Source: Drosophila miranda (taxonomy: Eukaryota > Arthropoda > Insecta > Diptera > Drosophilidae). Taken from it: a stretch of 64,000 nucleotides of DNA. Both the position numbers and the translations under genes were made by a program. This document shows, piece after piece, positions 22,461 to 36,099 of this stretch; position 1 is the first letter of the stretch, and each line of letters opens with the position of its first letter. The notes beneath the pieces were generated by a model. It was not told where the DNA came from. It did no database searches and saw nothing but the letters and a program-made list of their open reading frames with translations. The stretch spans positions 6,262,001-6,326,000 of the forward strand of contig NC_046675.1 of assembly GCF_003369915.1 (NCBI RefSeq), read 5' to 3'.

Positions 22461-23628
22461 GGCACGTAACTTGCAGGTGGCCAACAGGCGAGACTACAGA
22501 TTGTTGGTTCATGTGTTTTTCATTTAATTTCAGTCAGCAGCCAGCCAGCCGGCTAGCAATGCTTTAATTTTGCTGTGCTGTTCGTCCGTGGCTGTGCCCG
22601 GACCGTGCCAAGTCCGTGTCCGTGTCCGTGTGCGCCTGTGTGTCCGGGTCCAGGGTCTGGGCACTGCCTCGATGTCTGCATTTGTCAGTTGGGCGGCAGG
22701 GCAGGATTGTGCGGCGACATGCAATCAACTTGTCAGCAGGCGTAGCAGTCTTTTTCTTCTCTCTCTCTTTGTGTGCGACTCTTTTTCTCTATTTTAAACT
22801 CTTTTCTCTCGTCTCGGTTGAATCTCATTATGCAACTTTTATGAGGTCATTGAGGCGGCGTGATTTATATATTTTGCAAAATTAAAAAAGCTTAACAAAG
22901 GTTTTTAAAATTTCATGATCCGAGTCGAGTCAAACAGAATGTCTGTTGCACTCTTCTGTCTGTTTGCCTGTTTGCCTGTTGGCCTGTCCTCCTTCTGTGT
23001 CAGTCGCCTTGCATTTTCATTTTGTTTGAATATTCAGGGTTTTAGGATCGCGTTCCACAAACCTCCAACATTTTTATAAATTATTGTTGTGTAATAGGGT
23101 CAAATGGTTGGTGGATGGGTGGGTGGGGGTGGGGTGGAGAGCCCATTAAAAAGAGTGGAATGAAGAAAGAACTACTTGTATTATTTTGGTTAAAGTGATT
23201 TTTTACCCCAAGCTTTTCTTTTCCATTGTGCCTGACAGTCGTTGCGACGACTGCCTTTGCCTTTGCCTCTGCCTCTGCCTCTGCTTTTTCTTTATCTTTA
23301 TGTTGGCAGAATTAATGCAACACATTAAGAAAAATATTGCCAGCGTGCCAGTGTGGGGGAGTGGAAGTGGAAGTGGGAGCTGGAACTGGAACTGGAGCCG
23401 TAGCAGACTTTCCCATTTTTCTTATTTTGGAGCACAGACATATACATATACACGATATACAAGTACACACTGCATTTCTTGCATATTTTTCCCGTTCTTC
23501 TCTTTTACGCGCCGTGCCGCGCTTTTCTTATGCTCCTTGGCCTCTCCCCCCCTCTGCTCTGGCGGGGTATCTGTCCAGGACGCTTTTATTTTATTTATGC
23601 TATCACTGCAACCTGAAATGCTTTGGCC

Positions 23629-23685
23629 ACACACACACACATACACACAGATACAAAAGAAGAGAGACACACACACACACACACA
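23629..23685. repeat. Two CA microsatellites
   Basis: CA runs at 23629-23648 and 23667-23685, separated by a purine-rich spacer. Confidence 0.85.
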
Positions 23686-23770
23686 GCTAGAAACAGGACA
23701 GGAATGGAGACGAACTGCTTTTATGCGAAATTTCTTTCCTGCTGCATTTGCTTTTTCTTTTCAGTTTCAG

Positions 23771-23805
23771 CCAAGCCAAGCCAAGCCAAGCCAAGCCAAG
23801 CCAAG
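23771..23805. repeat. CCAAG pentamer repeat, seven copies
   Basis: Perfect tandem CCAAG units, followed by a two-copy duplication of a GGACATCAGGCCGGG-like unit. Confidence 0.9.
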
Positions 23806-26800
23806 GACATCAGGCCGGGGCCAGGACATCAGGCCGGGCCATGCCATGCAATGCCAGGCTCGTACTCGTCACAGCATATGCATGAAAATTTTAGTAAAAT
23901 TAAGAATAATATAAAAAGAAATTCCAGCAGAGAAAGGAAACGCTTTTTTGCAAATGAAAAAATAATGCTGCGACATGCAAAAACCAACATCAAGAAATGA
24001 GTAAAAGTTGAGTATCCTTCTCGCCTCCGCTCAAAGGGAGAAGAAAGTAAGGAAATCTGTGAGATGAGAGTAGATATGTGAGAGAATCGGATCGATTGTG
24101 TGGGAAAAAGCCTTAGCCGGGGAACACTTCCTTGCCATTGCATACATAATTCCCCATTAAAAAGCCGTTAATGATGCATGTCCCTCCGCCCCACAGACCC
24201 CCATCGGCCCCAGACGTGTCGCATTGAACGCCTCAATGGCAGACTGATTGAAAACCCAAATGTGCTGCCCCAGCTGATGGAGTCGGGATACGCCCCTTGT
24301 ATATCTTTGAGGCGCTCACTTTTTTTCTTTTTTTTTTTTTAATTTCGGTGGGTTGTCTGCGGACAAACGAGGCATTTCCGTGCCTGATTATCGCTTCTGG
24401 CGCACATCATCCGCTGGGAGAAGGGAGCGCCCCGACCCCGACCCGATACCGACCCCCGACCCGTTCGATTCCCGACTTAATTATGAGCTGCCATGTGAAA
24501 TGCGTGGGAAGGTTGCATCACAGCCAGCACCAGCCCCCCCATGGGATCAATTGGATTAAGGGAGCTGCGGCCTCACCTGTTGTACATCCACTCGCATTTG
24601 CATTAACCAAGAAATGACAGACAGTCAGACCTGACTTGGGTGGCAATCGAGTTGCCGTGCCGTCAATCAAGCTTAGTGAAACTGCATTGTGGAATCCCAA
24701 TCAAAAGGGAAATCAACTGCCAATCTGCCAAATAAATGTAATGAAGAGTTGTATCTGTATCTGTATCTATATCTGTGTGGTCGTGCTTTGGCAGGATGCT
24801 CACAAAATTTTCATTTACATTTTCTATTTCCATTGCGGCCTGTCGACTGTTGACTGTTTGCTGGTGAAAGCTAATTAAAAACAGACCAGGCCATGGCCAT
24901 GGATAAGGTGCAGGTTACCAATTTTGATGGTCCATTGATTTGCTATGCAAACACACCGACTCGCGGTACAGACAGGCATTAAATTTCAGGGTCGTGCAAT
25001 GCAGTTCGAGGGGCAGGACCCAGACCTGGACGGTGGCATAAATCACATGTTTAACTAATTAAACGAAACAGTAAATAACGATCTGGGGGCTGGTCACTGG
25101 CTCTAGGGCTATGTCGGTTTAATGAGTAGACAAAATGCCACCGTTAAACGCCCTCGGGGCACGCAAATGCGGCCGATCATAAAAGTACTGGCTATGAAAC
25201 CCCCATCTCCCCCATCATATCCTGCAGATGGGTCTCCGATTCTGGTGTCCCCTGGTGCAATAATCATAAAAATTGCATATTAAAATTCATTCGGGGGGCG
25301 TGAACTGTTTCGGATTCCCTTTATACGAGTACCACGCCACAGACTCTGCTCCTCAGATCGCCTCCTTTTCTCTCCCTTCGTTTTTGTATTTTTATTGTGC
25401 GATGCCTTTAAAATGTTTATAAATACAGTCAATTTGCTGTCAACTTTTGAACCTGCCACATGTGTTCGGCTTCGGCTTTCGAGCTGTAAAATGTCAAGAG
25501 GTCAACGGCAACAGCTCATTATAATGCCACCGCCGCCTAGACCGGAGTGAATGACACTCTGCGGAGAGACCAAAAACCGACGGGAAGAAATCGTTTTGAA
25601 TATTCGAATTATGCTAAAACATACATATTTCGCTGCACCAGATCGGAGACGATAGCAGCGGCGACTCCGACATGCATGTCAACGCAATCATTTGACATTT
25701 TGACAGGAAACGGAGGGGGCAGAATGAGGGGAGAGCGGAGAGTGGAGAATGGTGGAGCGGAGAATGGTGTGCGGAGGCTAGTTCAAGTTGAATGTCGCGC
25801 CTGCGCGTCTCATATTACAAATTAAACATTGACAATGTCATGTCGGTGTTGTTCCCTACCCATTCCTCTTGGCTAAACAAAATCAAATTACGCTCTGACA
25901 AATTTACTTGTTGAACGAGATATATCCATGGGGAGACAGCATGAGATTGCTGCTCAGAACACCTCCGCAAATTGACGAGAAAATGCCAGCCCTGGCCCTT
26001 GGGCAAATGCAAAGATACGATACTTTGAAATGTTGCCAAGTGGGGAGCAAGCGTATTTGTTGTGGGGTGGGGAGAAAGTGTTTTTGCAGCCTACTTGTTT
26101 GGCTTTCAGGCAATTGGATTTGTGTGTACCTCCTCTTGAAAAAATAATACCAATTTCAGATAGAGGCAAGTGCAGAAGGGTCTAGAAATGAGATTACACG
26201 TGATACAGGGGTTTACTGCTTCAACAAAAGGACTAACAGGTGTATGCTAATGAATTCCGTAACACAGCATCACAATTTTGATAGCTAACAATGCAGTTCC
26301 TCTGGCCCTGAATCCCCCCCTTCAATCAGATGCAATTTTCTGCCCAGATTGAGCTGCTGGTAATCAAGAGACTTTGTTTATGCATGATTCTATTTTGACA
26401 AATGAGTACTGCGAGTGGTAAAACTCGTCCAAACAGAGCCCATCCGAAATGTTTTCTTATTTATTTATTTGAACTCATTTTCGAATCACATGCAAAGCAG
26501 CGGCCCCAGATGATGTCTATGATTGGAAATAAACAAAAGGCCATAACCATTTCGTTTCTGCTTTCATACAATTACCCCAGATCTGACACTAACCCCCCCC
26601 CAACCTCCAACAAGACCCTGTCGATGGGGAATGTGAAGTAAATAAACGCGACCATTTCCACAACCCTGTCAAGTGGAAAATCATTGACAAATTTATGAAT
26701 CCACTGGCACATGTAAATATATGTACATATACACTAGTATGATCGTATATTTTTCCGAGTTCCAGAGCCAGCGGCAAACGTATTGGTACAAATTTCATTA

Positions 26801-27732
26801 ACAAATCGACACCGCACACCAGTCTCATTACTTGGCAACAAATAAATTGTATTTAGTACACTTTTCGCCGTTTTTTTCCCGCATTTTATTTACGATTTTT
26901 CATTAAACTCATTCAATCCCCTTCTCTGCGGGACTTATGATGTTGACCAAACATTCGGCATTCGGCATTCGGAGTATATCCATTAATGTTGTGTGTTTGT
27001 TGCATTCTGCATTCTGCAGTCGGAAAAAATATGAAAATTTCATTGGAAATGTTTTGCGTAAAAGCATTCGTGTGGCCAGCCATGGCCAGGCCATTGCAAG
27101 GGTCATTCATTCAGTTGGAGAGTCGAAAGCTTATACAGCTAATTAATCTGATGAGTTTTTAAAATAATGTCCATACAAATTCACTCAAACGAGATTGCAT
27201 TCATGCAAAGAAGAAGAGAGCGGACTGATTCACACCGCAATTTAATTGAAATTGAAACTTTCCTCCAGACAAAATCAGGCTCGTAAATTGGGGGACGGCA
27301 CGGTACGGTGCTGCCCACGCCCAAGATAAATTACCTTAAATCTTGTGAAAATTAATATTCAACAGAGGGACCCGCAGCAGCATTTGACAGCGGAAATGGT
27401 TGAGTGTTTTCCCAAGAAAAGTCGCCGCGCGTCATCGGCTTCACAGAGAACTATAGACACCAAATCGCACTGGCATCGGGGGCAGTCCAGGAGCGGACCA
27501 CAGGTCTATCAGCAGGCTAGAGGCAGTGTATGGCCAAAATCGACTAATTTTAACAATGATGTAAGTTGTCGCAATCGGGCGACTAACAAAGGCAGCGGCC
27601 ACACGGTTTTTTGGCCAGGAGCCCAGTTCTTTTTCTTCATTTTTTTTTTTTGCTGCAAAATGACAAACGCGCAAGTGGTAAAAATTGTGTGTTAAACGTT
27701 TCTGAATTGACTTGACGCGACCGGGCAGAGAG

Positions 27733-27766
27733 GACCCAGACCCAGACCCAGACCGAGACCGAGACC
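27733..27766. repeat. GACCCA/GACCGA hexamer repeat
   Basis: About five to six tandem hexamers. Confidence 0.8.
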
Positions 27767-29392
27767 TCAGACCAGGGGCAGGCAGCTGCTGCCATCCCGA
27801 CGAACGTGCGCCAAGTCGCGATGCTTGCCAAAAAACATAAAAAATATGAAGATTACGAGAAGATGGCATCATTTAATGATGAAGTGCCTGGCTGGTCACT
27901 GGGGGATGGAAAAACTGGAACTTTTAGTGGAAGGAAACTCATATTGTTACGAATGGATTGGAAGTGATTCACACTCCGGATATGGCACTATTACAACAAT
28001 TACAATTACTCGATTGACAGCTGCAATTCCCGGGCCTAGGACAACAAGTGCTGGGATGGGAGTGGGGGCAAGCAAATAGTTTCGCAATTGCATTTTTGTG
28101 GCGCAAATTAAAAACATATTGTCAGGGGCATTAGCGGGCAGGCGGCACACCACTCTCTTGAGAGCTAAAAATAACAAAAATGCGAGAGAACTGCCTCTCC
28201 AGAGCAGGAGTACGTGTGTGTGCTATTTGTCTCCTCAGGAACTCGTCCTCCAGCCTCTGTAGAGGCAGGCAAATGACTTGCCTTAATAAATTTAGCTCAT
28301 GCTCTCGCGTACTTACTGTACTTTCCGCCCGCCTGCCAAGCCAAAGTAAAGGGGGAAAAATAAGAACAAAAAACCAAAAAAAAAAAAATGGGGAATTATG
28401 TGGCAATAAAAAATAGTGCTAAAACATTCGACAGCCTAGCTGCAGCAACAACAACAACAACAAGTAGCACAAGAGCATTATTGCAACGATGACGATGCAG
28501 AGGAAAGCAAGAGCACACTTGCACGCCATGTGTGCAGTGGCAAGATCGGGAGGCAGCAGCAGCAGCAGCGGCAGCGGCACACAGGCAATTGCCGTCGCCG
28601 TCGCCCGCTGGAAATGTGCGCGGAGAGGCAGCAGAGATATCAGACAGTGCCACGGTCAAGTGCTCGGTGGAAAATTCGGCAGCAGGAAGATCAAAATGAA
28701 TCATATGTGTATTTGATATGCATAGCTCTAGCCTCTGAGTGGTTTATAGTTGCGCTGAAGATTCTCTTCAGAAGAGCTCGTCAAGTAGATAACTGCTTTG
28801 CCATACGCAAGCAGTCAAAGCCGTGAATGCAGGAACAGGAAATTTAACTGCTTGTGTGGAGTACAGCAGTTGAAGCTCTACTGCAAGCAGTATTTCAAGC
28901 AGCTTAATGTAATATCGGTAATGGCATCCTCTTATTTTGTATCCAATTTTCCCGTAACCAATAGTTTCCCTTTCTGGATCAACGCATTTCCCACCGGGCA
29001 CTCTGCTCACGACTCACGCATAATTTTCTATACACAAACATAAGCCTAAAATAACAGTATTAACAAGAACAACAGCAACAGTACTAAAACACGACAGGAA
29101 AACCGTGACATAGACAGAGAGGGACGCACTGAAAGTGAGGGTGGACGGGGGGACAAGGGCAGGGGTAAGTCGCAGCAGCAGCAGCAGCTACAGCAGTGCG
29201 ATCAGAGGAGTGAGGGGAAGCGGGAGCACATGTGCGTGCCAAAGAAGAAAAACCAAGAAGAGTGCCACACCGATCATGGCAGAGGCCGCCGAGCCGAGGC
29301 AGAGTGTCGCAGCAGAGGCAGGATCCAACGCTGCTCCCGTACCCGTCCCGCTCCCGTATCGTAACCATTCCGCTCCCATTCCCGTTCCGGGC

Positions 29393-29436
29393 ATTTAAAA
29401 ACCGTGCGGCACCAGCGCTGCGGGTTATTGTCAGAT
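29393..29436 (+). promoter_or_regulatory. Candidate lmd core promoter
   Basis: TTTAAAA at 29393 could be a TATA-like box, and TCAGAT at 29431 could be an initiator. Spacing is somewhat long (about 40 bp), so this is tentative. A start here gives a 5' UTR of about 350 bp. Confidence 0.3.
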
Positions 29437-29534
29437 AGAACGCGGTGGCGTGAACATCACACAAGTACCAAGAACTAATGAGAGCCAAAGAACAGCGATT
29501 ATCGAAATAGAAAAACTCTCGTCTTGCCGTCCGA

Positions 29535-29552
29535 GTGTGTGTGTGTGTGTGT
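29535..29552. repeat. GT microsatellite in the lmd leader
   Basis: A GT run within the probable lmd 5' UTR. Confidence 0.8.
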
Positions 29553-29780
29553 GAGTGTGCCGTGGTGTGAGTGTATCAGTGTGCGTGTGTTCTTTTGGGA
29601 TTTCCCGCGTTCTGTGACCATAAAAAATATTGGCACTTTTCCCAACTTGGACAATACTCGTACGCTGCCAAATCGCAGAGCCGAGCCAGACAACTGCCGG
29701 AAATGCGAAAGTGAAAGCGGTCGCCTTTCGTGACACAAGATATAAAAAAAAAGCAGAAAATCGTCACCCATACTCGTAAT

Positions 29781-32700
29781 ATGTCTTCCACGCTCAAGTC
29801 CCAGCAACTGCCACTGAGCATTCCCAGCCACAACGGCGGCGGAGGCGGCATCGGTGGCATGTACGTCAAGACAGCACCATCGATGCCAGGCAAGGCCTTC
29901 GAGGAGAACACTTGCTACGGCGCCTTCATGTCACCCCCGCTGAGTGCCACAATTGGCGGAGGTTCGAATCGGGGCCAGGACACCTTTCGGGCCCCGCTAA
30001 AGGTGGAGCCAGCCGGCAGCGATGGCTATAATAACTTTACCACCGGGGAGCTGCAGTTTCCGGACTTTTCGCACCTCTGCTTTGCCGCCGAGACACCCAA
30101 TTCGGTGTTCAGCGACTGCCACAACTATGTGGGGCAGGATCAGGACTTCGACCAGGACCACGATGATATTGTGTGCGCCTCGGCGGACCACTCGGGCGGT
30201 ATGCCGTACCAGCAGGGCCAGTACACACAGCTCAATCGCGAGGATATCTTCCGCTTCGAGCCGGAGGACATTGCTCGGCTAACGGGGGAGCCTGACTTTT
30301 CCGGACTGATGCAGCCGCCGCCGTCGACGCCCTACACTCCCTACACGCCCTGCAGCGCACAGTCCAGCCAGGTGACTGCCTCGTCTCTGGCTGCCACGCA
30401 GGCCGACTCCATTAATCTGGATATTGATTATTTTAATTATGATGAAATTAATTGCCAATCGAAAAACCAATCACCGTGCTCATCACCGCACCTGGATGCC
30501 TGGTTGAATTTCAATCTCGGCGAGATGTCAGTCACCGCCACGGCAGATACATCCGCCACGGCCACATCCACATCCACGGCAGCCACATCATCGCCCAAAC
30601 TGTGCAACATGTACGACGGCCTGCTGCAGCCCATCAAGCAGGAGCCCTCGCCCACAAGGCTGCCATCGATGAGCTCCACATTCGGGACTCCCAAATGCAT
30701 TCCCATGTGCGCCAGCAATTACGAGGATTACTCGAATCTCTATTCCGGCCCGGGGTCGCAGTTTGCGGCCGAAAATTATCAAAATAATATGTCGCACGCC
30801 ATCGAAAAGCCGAACCGTGAACACAAAATCATCTGGACCATTGACGAGCTCGACGAGCTGATGCTGGGCGGCGACCAGGGCACCAAATCCGATATGGCTA
30901 ATTATTTTGCGGATGAGTTGATCAAAACTGAGGCTTTGGAGCCGGCGATGGGTATGGGTATGGGTATGGGCAACGCGGACAGCGAGGACGATGACAATGA
31001 GAATGAGGTGGAACACGACGACCTCGACAACGAGGTTTTTGTCCAGCCCAGCGAGATCAAGCCGGAGAGCTGCTGCGATGGAGAGCCGGAGGTGGAGGCG
31101 GAGGCGGAGGCAGAGGCAGAGGCCGAGCCACTGCCACTCATCTGTCGCTGGACTGGGTGCAATGTGGAGTTCCCTCATCAGCAGGCCTTCGTGGAGCACA
31201 TCGAGAAGTGTCATGTCGATGTGCGCAAGGGAGAGGACTTCTCCTGCTTCTGGCTCGACTGTCCCAGGCGCTACAAGCCGTTCAATGCCCGCTACAAATT
31301 GCTCATTCACATGCGTGTTCACAGCGGCGAAAAGCCCAATAAATGTCCGGTACGTATTGCTGCTACATCGCAATCTCAATCCCAGCCTCAATCCCAGTCC
31401 CAATCCAGTGAAAACCTTTCCAATCTCGTGTAGAATACCATTTTTCAAAATCACAAGACAAGAGGCGTTTATATATTTTTTTTTTCCAGCACAGCTGCTG
31501 GCTATATTTGTTTATGTTGAGAGACTACGTTTCTAAACAAGATTTTTCCACTCAAGGATCGTTTGCTCTAGACCCAATCCCAACCCCAACCCCAACACGA
31601 TTGCTGTGTTAGTTTGCTTTTGTGATGCCTGGTATTCGGGTAGTAAAAGGGTATATTCAGTAGATGTAAAGAAATACTAGTGAGGGATTTTGAAAGCAAA
31701 TTTGACCTTCTATCTTTTGTGAGAGCCTTTCCAAGGTACTTGCCAAATACTTGTAGAGGGTATCTTATAGTCGACTAAACGGTTTGTTTTGCCTTTTATC
31801 ATGCAAGTGTTGACATTTGATGCGGCATTGGAGCTGCCATCGCTCTCAGATGATGAATTGTGCGGCGCAAAGCAATCACAGAAATTGACAGAGTCAGAGC
31901 GTAAGGCCGGGGCCCCAGGCCCGAGTAGCAGGAGTCGAAAGGAGTCCACTTGAAATAGAGTTGTGCTGGTAATGTTATTAGGGGGCACACACACGCACAC
32001 ACGCACACCCACACCGTGACTCTATCTTCTACGTCCCATCGCTCTATCCGGCATGCTCTTTCATTTTGATTTTTGAGTAATTGATGGATTCTTGGTTGTT
32101 TTTGGTCTAAAAAATACCCCCACTCAGCGACCCATGTCCGTCATCAGCTTGGAGCTTGGAGCTGGCTTTGCCATTACACTTGTGTTCCTGTTTCTGCTCC
32201 TGTTTCTGTTGCAAAAGCGTAATTTGGCCTTTGAATGGGCGTGTGTGTGTGTGTGTGGGGGTGTGTGACAGGTGTGCGAGAGGACACTGTGGAAGTGGCT
32301 ACCTGCGACACCTGGGGGCCAGAACCAGCAACATCGAGGTCACAATTTCATACGTCCTTCGGACTCTCAACTCAACTCCACTCCACTCGACTCGACTCAA
32401 CTCAATCTCCCTCTCTCTGTCGCACCTGCTTTCCCCCTCTTGGGCTGCGGCAGTAATTGCAATTTTCGATGACACTTTTCATTTTTTGTTGTTGTATTTT
32501 TTCCATTACAGTTTCCCGGCTGCAATAAAGCATTCTCGCGTTTGGAAAATTTGAAAATTCATCAACGCTCGCACACGGGGGAACGGCCTTATGGCTGTCA
32601 GTATAAAGGTTGCCTCAAAGCGTTCAGCAATAGTTCGGATCGGGCGAAACATCAAAGGACCCACTACGATACGGTGAGTACACGCTCAGTCCCACCAGCC

Positions 32701-34958
32701 CCACCAGCCCCTCTGTTCCAGCGTGTATGTGTGAGTGCGTGGGGCAAGCAATTTGCAATGCGTGTCAAAAGGAAATTGAAGAGCTCGCTGCCGGAGGGGC
32801 AGCAAGATGCAGTTGGGGTCCCAAGCGCAGCTTTAAGATTTAATGGATGCCAAGGCGCTTAGCGGCACAGCCCAGACAGCTGAGACAGAGTCACTTAAAC
32901 AACAACAACAACAAAAAACGAACAAAAAAGATACAAGGGAAGGCTATAAACGGGGGTCGCTGCCTCAGATACCCTGGCAGAGCCAAGGGTCTGTGATACA
33001 GTCATACAATAAAGTCAGAAAACTGCATCTGGGTGGGATAATCTTTTGAAATGCACTGACAGACCTTTCTGATATACTGATTTGCATAGAAACAGGTGCA
33101 GATTGATGCATACCCTCAGCAAGGGTACAAAAAGTGTGGCACAGTTGCTCCTGCTGCTGCTGCTGCTATTGTGGCTGCCACTGTTGCTGTTGCTGCTGCT
33201 GCCAGCATGACATGTGCACATTTCGCATTTCGCTGCCTGAGTGATTTATAGTTTTGCCTCGGTGTGAGTGTGTGTGTGTAGTCAAGGCCCGGTGGCAAAA
33301 GTAACAGCATCGGCAAGGGCCACGGCAACAGCTAGAACGGTGGCAGCAGCACGGCGGCAGCAGCGGCAGGAGCAATAGCAGCAGCCGCGTTAGCGCGTAG
33401 GACAACCGGAAAAAAGGTCAAAACCGGCATGAAGGACCAGGCCAGGCCAGGCCAGGACACGGCCAGGCAGCAGGAGGAAAATCGAATAAACTAAACGAGT
33501 TACTAGCCCCGCACTAGGTGCAGTGTCAGGGCGGGGGCGGGGGCAGCCAATCAGGATCAGAAAAGGATACAATGTGTGGATGGGTCGGTGGGGTGGGTGT
33601 TTTTCCGATGCTCCTGGTGCCCGCGGACAGGACACAGGACACAGGACACAGGACACAGCAGCATTGCCAGAACAAACAAAATGCATCATGACATTTCAAA
33701 ACGATTTGACTTGGCAAATATGCCAAGCCATATGCAGGCAGGTCCTCCTCTCTCTATTGTGTGTGTGCATGGGGGGTGGGGACAAATCAATTGCATACTT
33801 TTAGGTAGCAGCAACAGCTACATATTGTGCCGGAGCCGCTGTTGCGGTGGTCTCCATTGAAGCTGGCAAATATTAATGCAACGCTCTCTCTCTCTCGTCT
33901 CCATTCGCGCTCTATTGAAACAGAAACCGTATGCCTGCCAGCTGCCGGGATGCACCAAGCGCTACACGGATCCCTCCAGCCTGCGCAAACATGTCAAGAA
34001 TCACGCGCTGCGCAATGCCAATGGACAGCTGGTGCGCCGCAAATCTGCCGGCGGCGGGGGTGGCCCATCGAATGGCAATGGCGCCTGCAGCAAGAAGGCG
34101 GCCAAAACACGCCGTCACTCAGAGTCGGCCCTGGCCCAGGCCCATGCCCAGGCCCAGGCCCAGGCCCTGGGCGGTGGGGCGCCCGTAGGTGCGACGACAG
34201 GTGCGGCGGCGGCGACAGGTGAGCAGCATCGACAGCACCGCAGCAATAGTTGCAGCGATTCGATGCTTCACATCGAGAACGGGCCGACGACTGCGGACAG
34301 GACAAACCGCAATGTCTGCGGCAATGTTGCAGCTAATAACAATTCAATGAACTTTAATGAGTTGTCAAATTGCATTGTCATCATTGAGCACAATCAGAAT
34401 GAGGCAACATCGGCAGGAGCAGGAGGCCATAACGTGGCAACCACAGTACAGACAACAGCATCATCATCGGCATCGGCATCGGCAGCGGCAACAACATATG
34501 CTCTTTACGATGCCGGCAGCAGCAACATGGCGCCCGCAACGGAAACGGATGCGCTGAGCGTTTGCAGCAGCAATAGTAGCAATAACAACAATTACAATGG
34601 CGGCTACAGCGACAGCCATGAAAATATTAATCAATTAAGCGAGCTCGAACAATTGCTGACAGCAGCGAATGGGCACAGTCCGGGTCCGGGTCCGGGTCCG
34701 GGTCGGGGCAATGCCGAGCCGGCAGTTTCCTCAGCCGCTAATGGGATTAGCACAGAGGGCGGCAGCGGCAGCATCGACAACAAATGCCATTTGAGCGAGT
34801 TTGTGTCGTTCGAGTACGTGACAAAGTATATGGCCGACACGTACGACCCCACTTCCAGTGGGCTGCGGTCCAAGAGCCCGGCAGTTCATTTACATTTAGA
34901 ATCGGATCAGGAGTTTGATAACAATTTCGATATGCTGGACTTTCAGGAGTTCATCTGA
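29781..34958 (+). CDS. lmd: Lame duck, Gli/Zic-superfamily C2H2 zinc-finger transcription factor
   Basis: Exons 29781-31349, 32512-32673 and 33924-34958 join in phase 0 and encode 921 residues. ATG 29781 is the first in frame; upstream codons lack ATG. Five C2H2 fingers of Gli/Zic/GLIS type run from about 455 to 603: CRWTGC..., CFWLDC..., CP|FPGC..., CQYKGC... and CQLPGC..., with HSGEKP and HTGERP linkers. The first intron splits the third finger right after its first Cys, and the second intron precedes the fifth finger. The N-terminal half is acidic and Ser/Thr-rich. Low-complexity tracts include MG repeats near 394, an EA run near 440, AQ repeats and a GP run near 830. Lmd is a nuclear factor needed for fusion-competent myoblasts and Mef2 activation in flies. 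Confidence 0.93.
31350..32511. other. lmd intron 1
   Basis: A 1.16 kb intron with GT and ACTC-type simple repeats and a degenerate mobile-element copy at 31628-31776. Read-through from exon 1 stays open for 27 codons and stops at 31433. Confidence 0.75.
31628..31776 (+). repeat. Short degenerate element copy in lmd intron 1
   Basis: The 5' part GGTATTCGGGTAGTAAAAGG then GTATATTC, and the 3' part GGGTATCTTATAGTCGACT (31758-31776), match the ends of the family at 20138 and 57383. Only about 150 bp remain. Confidence 0.45.
32674..33923. other. lmd intron 2
   Basis: A 1.25 kb intron rich in CAG/CTG triplets, with an ACAGGAC heptamer repeat at 33625-33658. No gene seen. Confidence 0.75.
33625..33658. 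repeat. GGACACA heptamer repeat
   Basis: Four to five tandem heptamers inside lmd intron 2. Confidence 0.85.
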
Positions 34959-35365
34959 GTTCGAACATAGGTTAAGTTTAGTTCTAGTTAGAGCCCACCG
35001 AAAGTCAGCGAATCTGTATCCAAAGATCTCAGTGCCTGAGCCCTTAAGGGACCCCCAAGACCTTTGTACATAGCATCTATCTATTAAGCATTAGAAACGT
35101 TCCTAGATGTCCCGTCGGTTCCAGTGATTAGCAGTGTCTTCCTCCAGCCTCTTCCTCAGCCCGCCATGAGAGAGCTGGAATCATCAATTTAGTTCTAGTA
35201 CGTACTCTACAGACCTACGTTAAGTACCCTTCGAGAAGTGCCCTGTTAAAGATGCACTTTATCGCATTAATTAAATTAATTTCCATGGTTTTTTTTCCTT
35301 ATGCATCTTGTTTGAATATGTAATTATATTAAAATATGCATATTAATTACTTTGCGCACTATGTG

Positions 35366-35371
35366 AATAAA
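35366..35371 (+). terminator. lmd poly(A) signal (AATAAA)
   Basis: AATAAA lies 408 bp after the lmd stop codon and is the first canonical signal. Confidence 0.55.
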
Positions 35372-36061
35372 CATTTATGTGAACTACAGCAAAAAAATAC
35401 ACAGAAATAACAGACAATATAAAGAATATACGAGTAAAGTTAATGTTTCGGATTAAAATGGATTTAATGCAAAAACCATACAATGGAAAGGTGTTGAACT
35501 GAATGCTGAAATGGTGAGTATACATAAAACTTAATCAGGAATCTCTCAGTACCACCCTTCTATGGCACTACGTTTGGTTGGAGCTATAAATATTTATTGG
35601 TGGATAAGAAACCTTAAAAAATTATCACAGAGAGAGCCGTGCAGGCTCTTTTTTCTGTTCTGAGCCCATAATAAATCGGATATATATGCCATTTATTGCA
35701 GCTGGAAGATATGTATCATTCCCTTTAACATATGCACTCCTGGGTAGCCATTTGACCCTTAGGATCCCCTTCGATCCCCTTCCGATATATGCATATTACA
35801 CCTGGCCCGCGAAGCAGAAAAACACGGAAAGGGAGCCACGAACAACATGCTGGGATTTCCGTTTCATGTTTGCCCGCCTGACTTCACTTAATTGCTGTGC
35901 ATTCAAAAAATAATTTACACCAAACGGAGACTCCTCCACACCCCTCATAAACTCACTGGAGTATGTTTGTATGTATATTTATGTAGTTAATTTATTATAC
36001 GAATTTAACACATTTTCAGATTCGCATTCATTTGTCCATACACATAAATTCGAGTGCGAGT

Positions 36062-36099
36062 ACATATTCGCATTCGCATTCGCATTCGTATTCGTATTC
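36062..36099. repeat. CATTCG/TATTCG hexamer repeat
   Basis: About six tandem hexamers, the last ones with T for C. Confidence 0.85.

Larger units (their letters stand above)
22382..29780. other. Intergenic, 7.4 kb upstream of lmd, with lmd leader at the end
   Basis: No supported gene. Simple repeats are common (listed separately). Because lmd is a tightly regulated mesodermal factor, this is where its enhancers would be expected. One MEF2-type YTAWWWWTAR match (CTAAAAATAA) lies at 28165-28174, but a single match is weak evidence. The last 350-400 bp are the likely 5' UTR. Confidence 0.5.

Noticed and set aside
23771-23805. Possible CRISPR-like regular repeat
   Set aside because: Direct pentamer tandem without spacers in a eukaryotic genome; an ordinary microsatellite.
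23186-23914. 242-codon plus-strand frame
   Set aside because: It is made largely of microsatellite translations (THTHTH, QAKPSQAKPS).
29730-29780. Extension of the lmd start to 29730
   Set aside because: The codon there is GTG, and the first ATG in frame is 29781.
30588-31454. 288-codon minus-strand frame
   Set aside because: It is antisense to lmd exon 1 and mirrors its biased codons and repeats.
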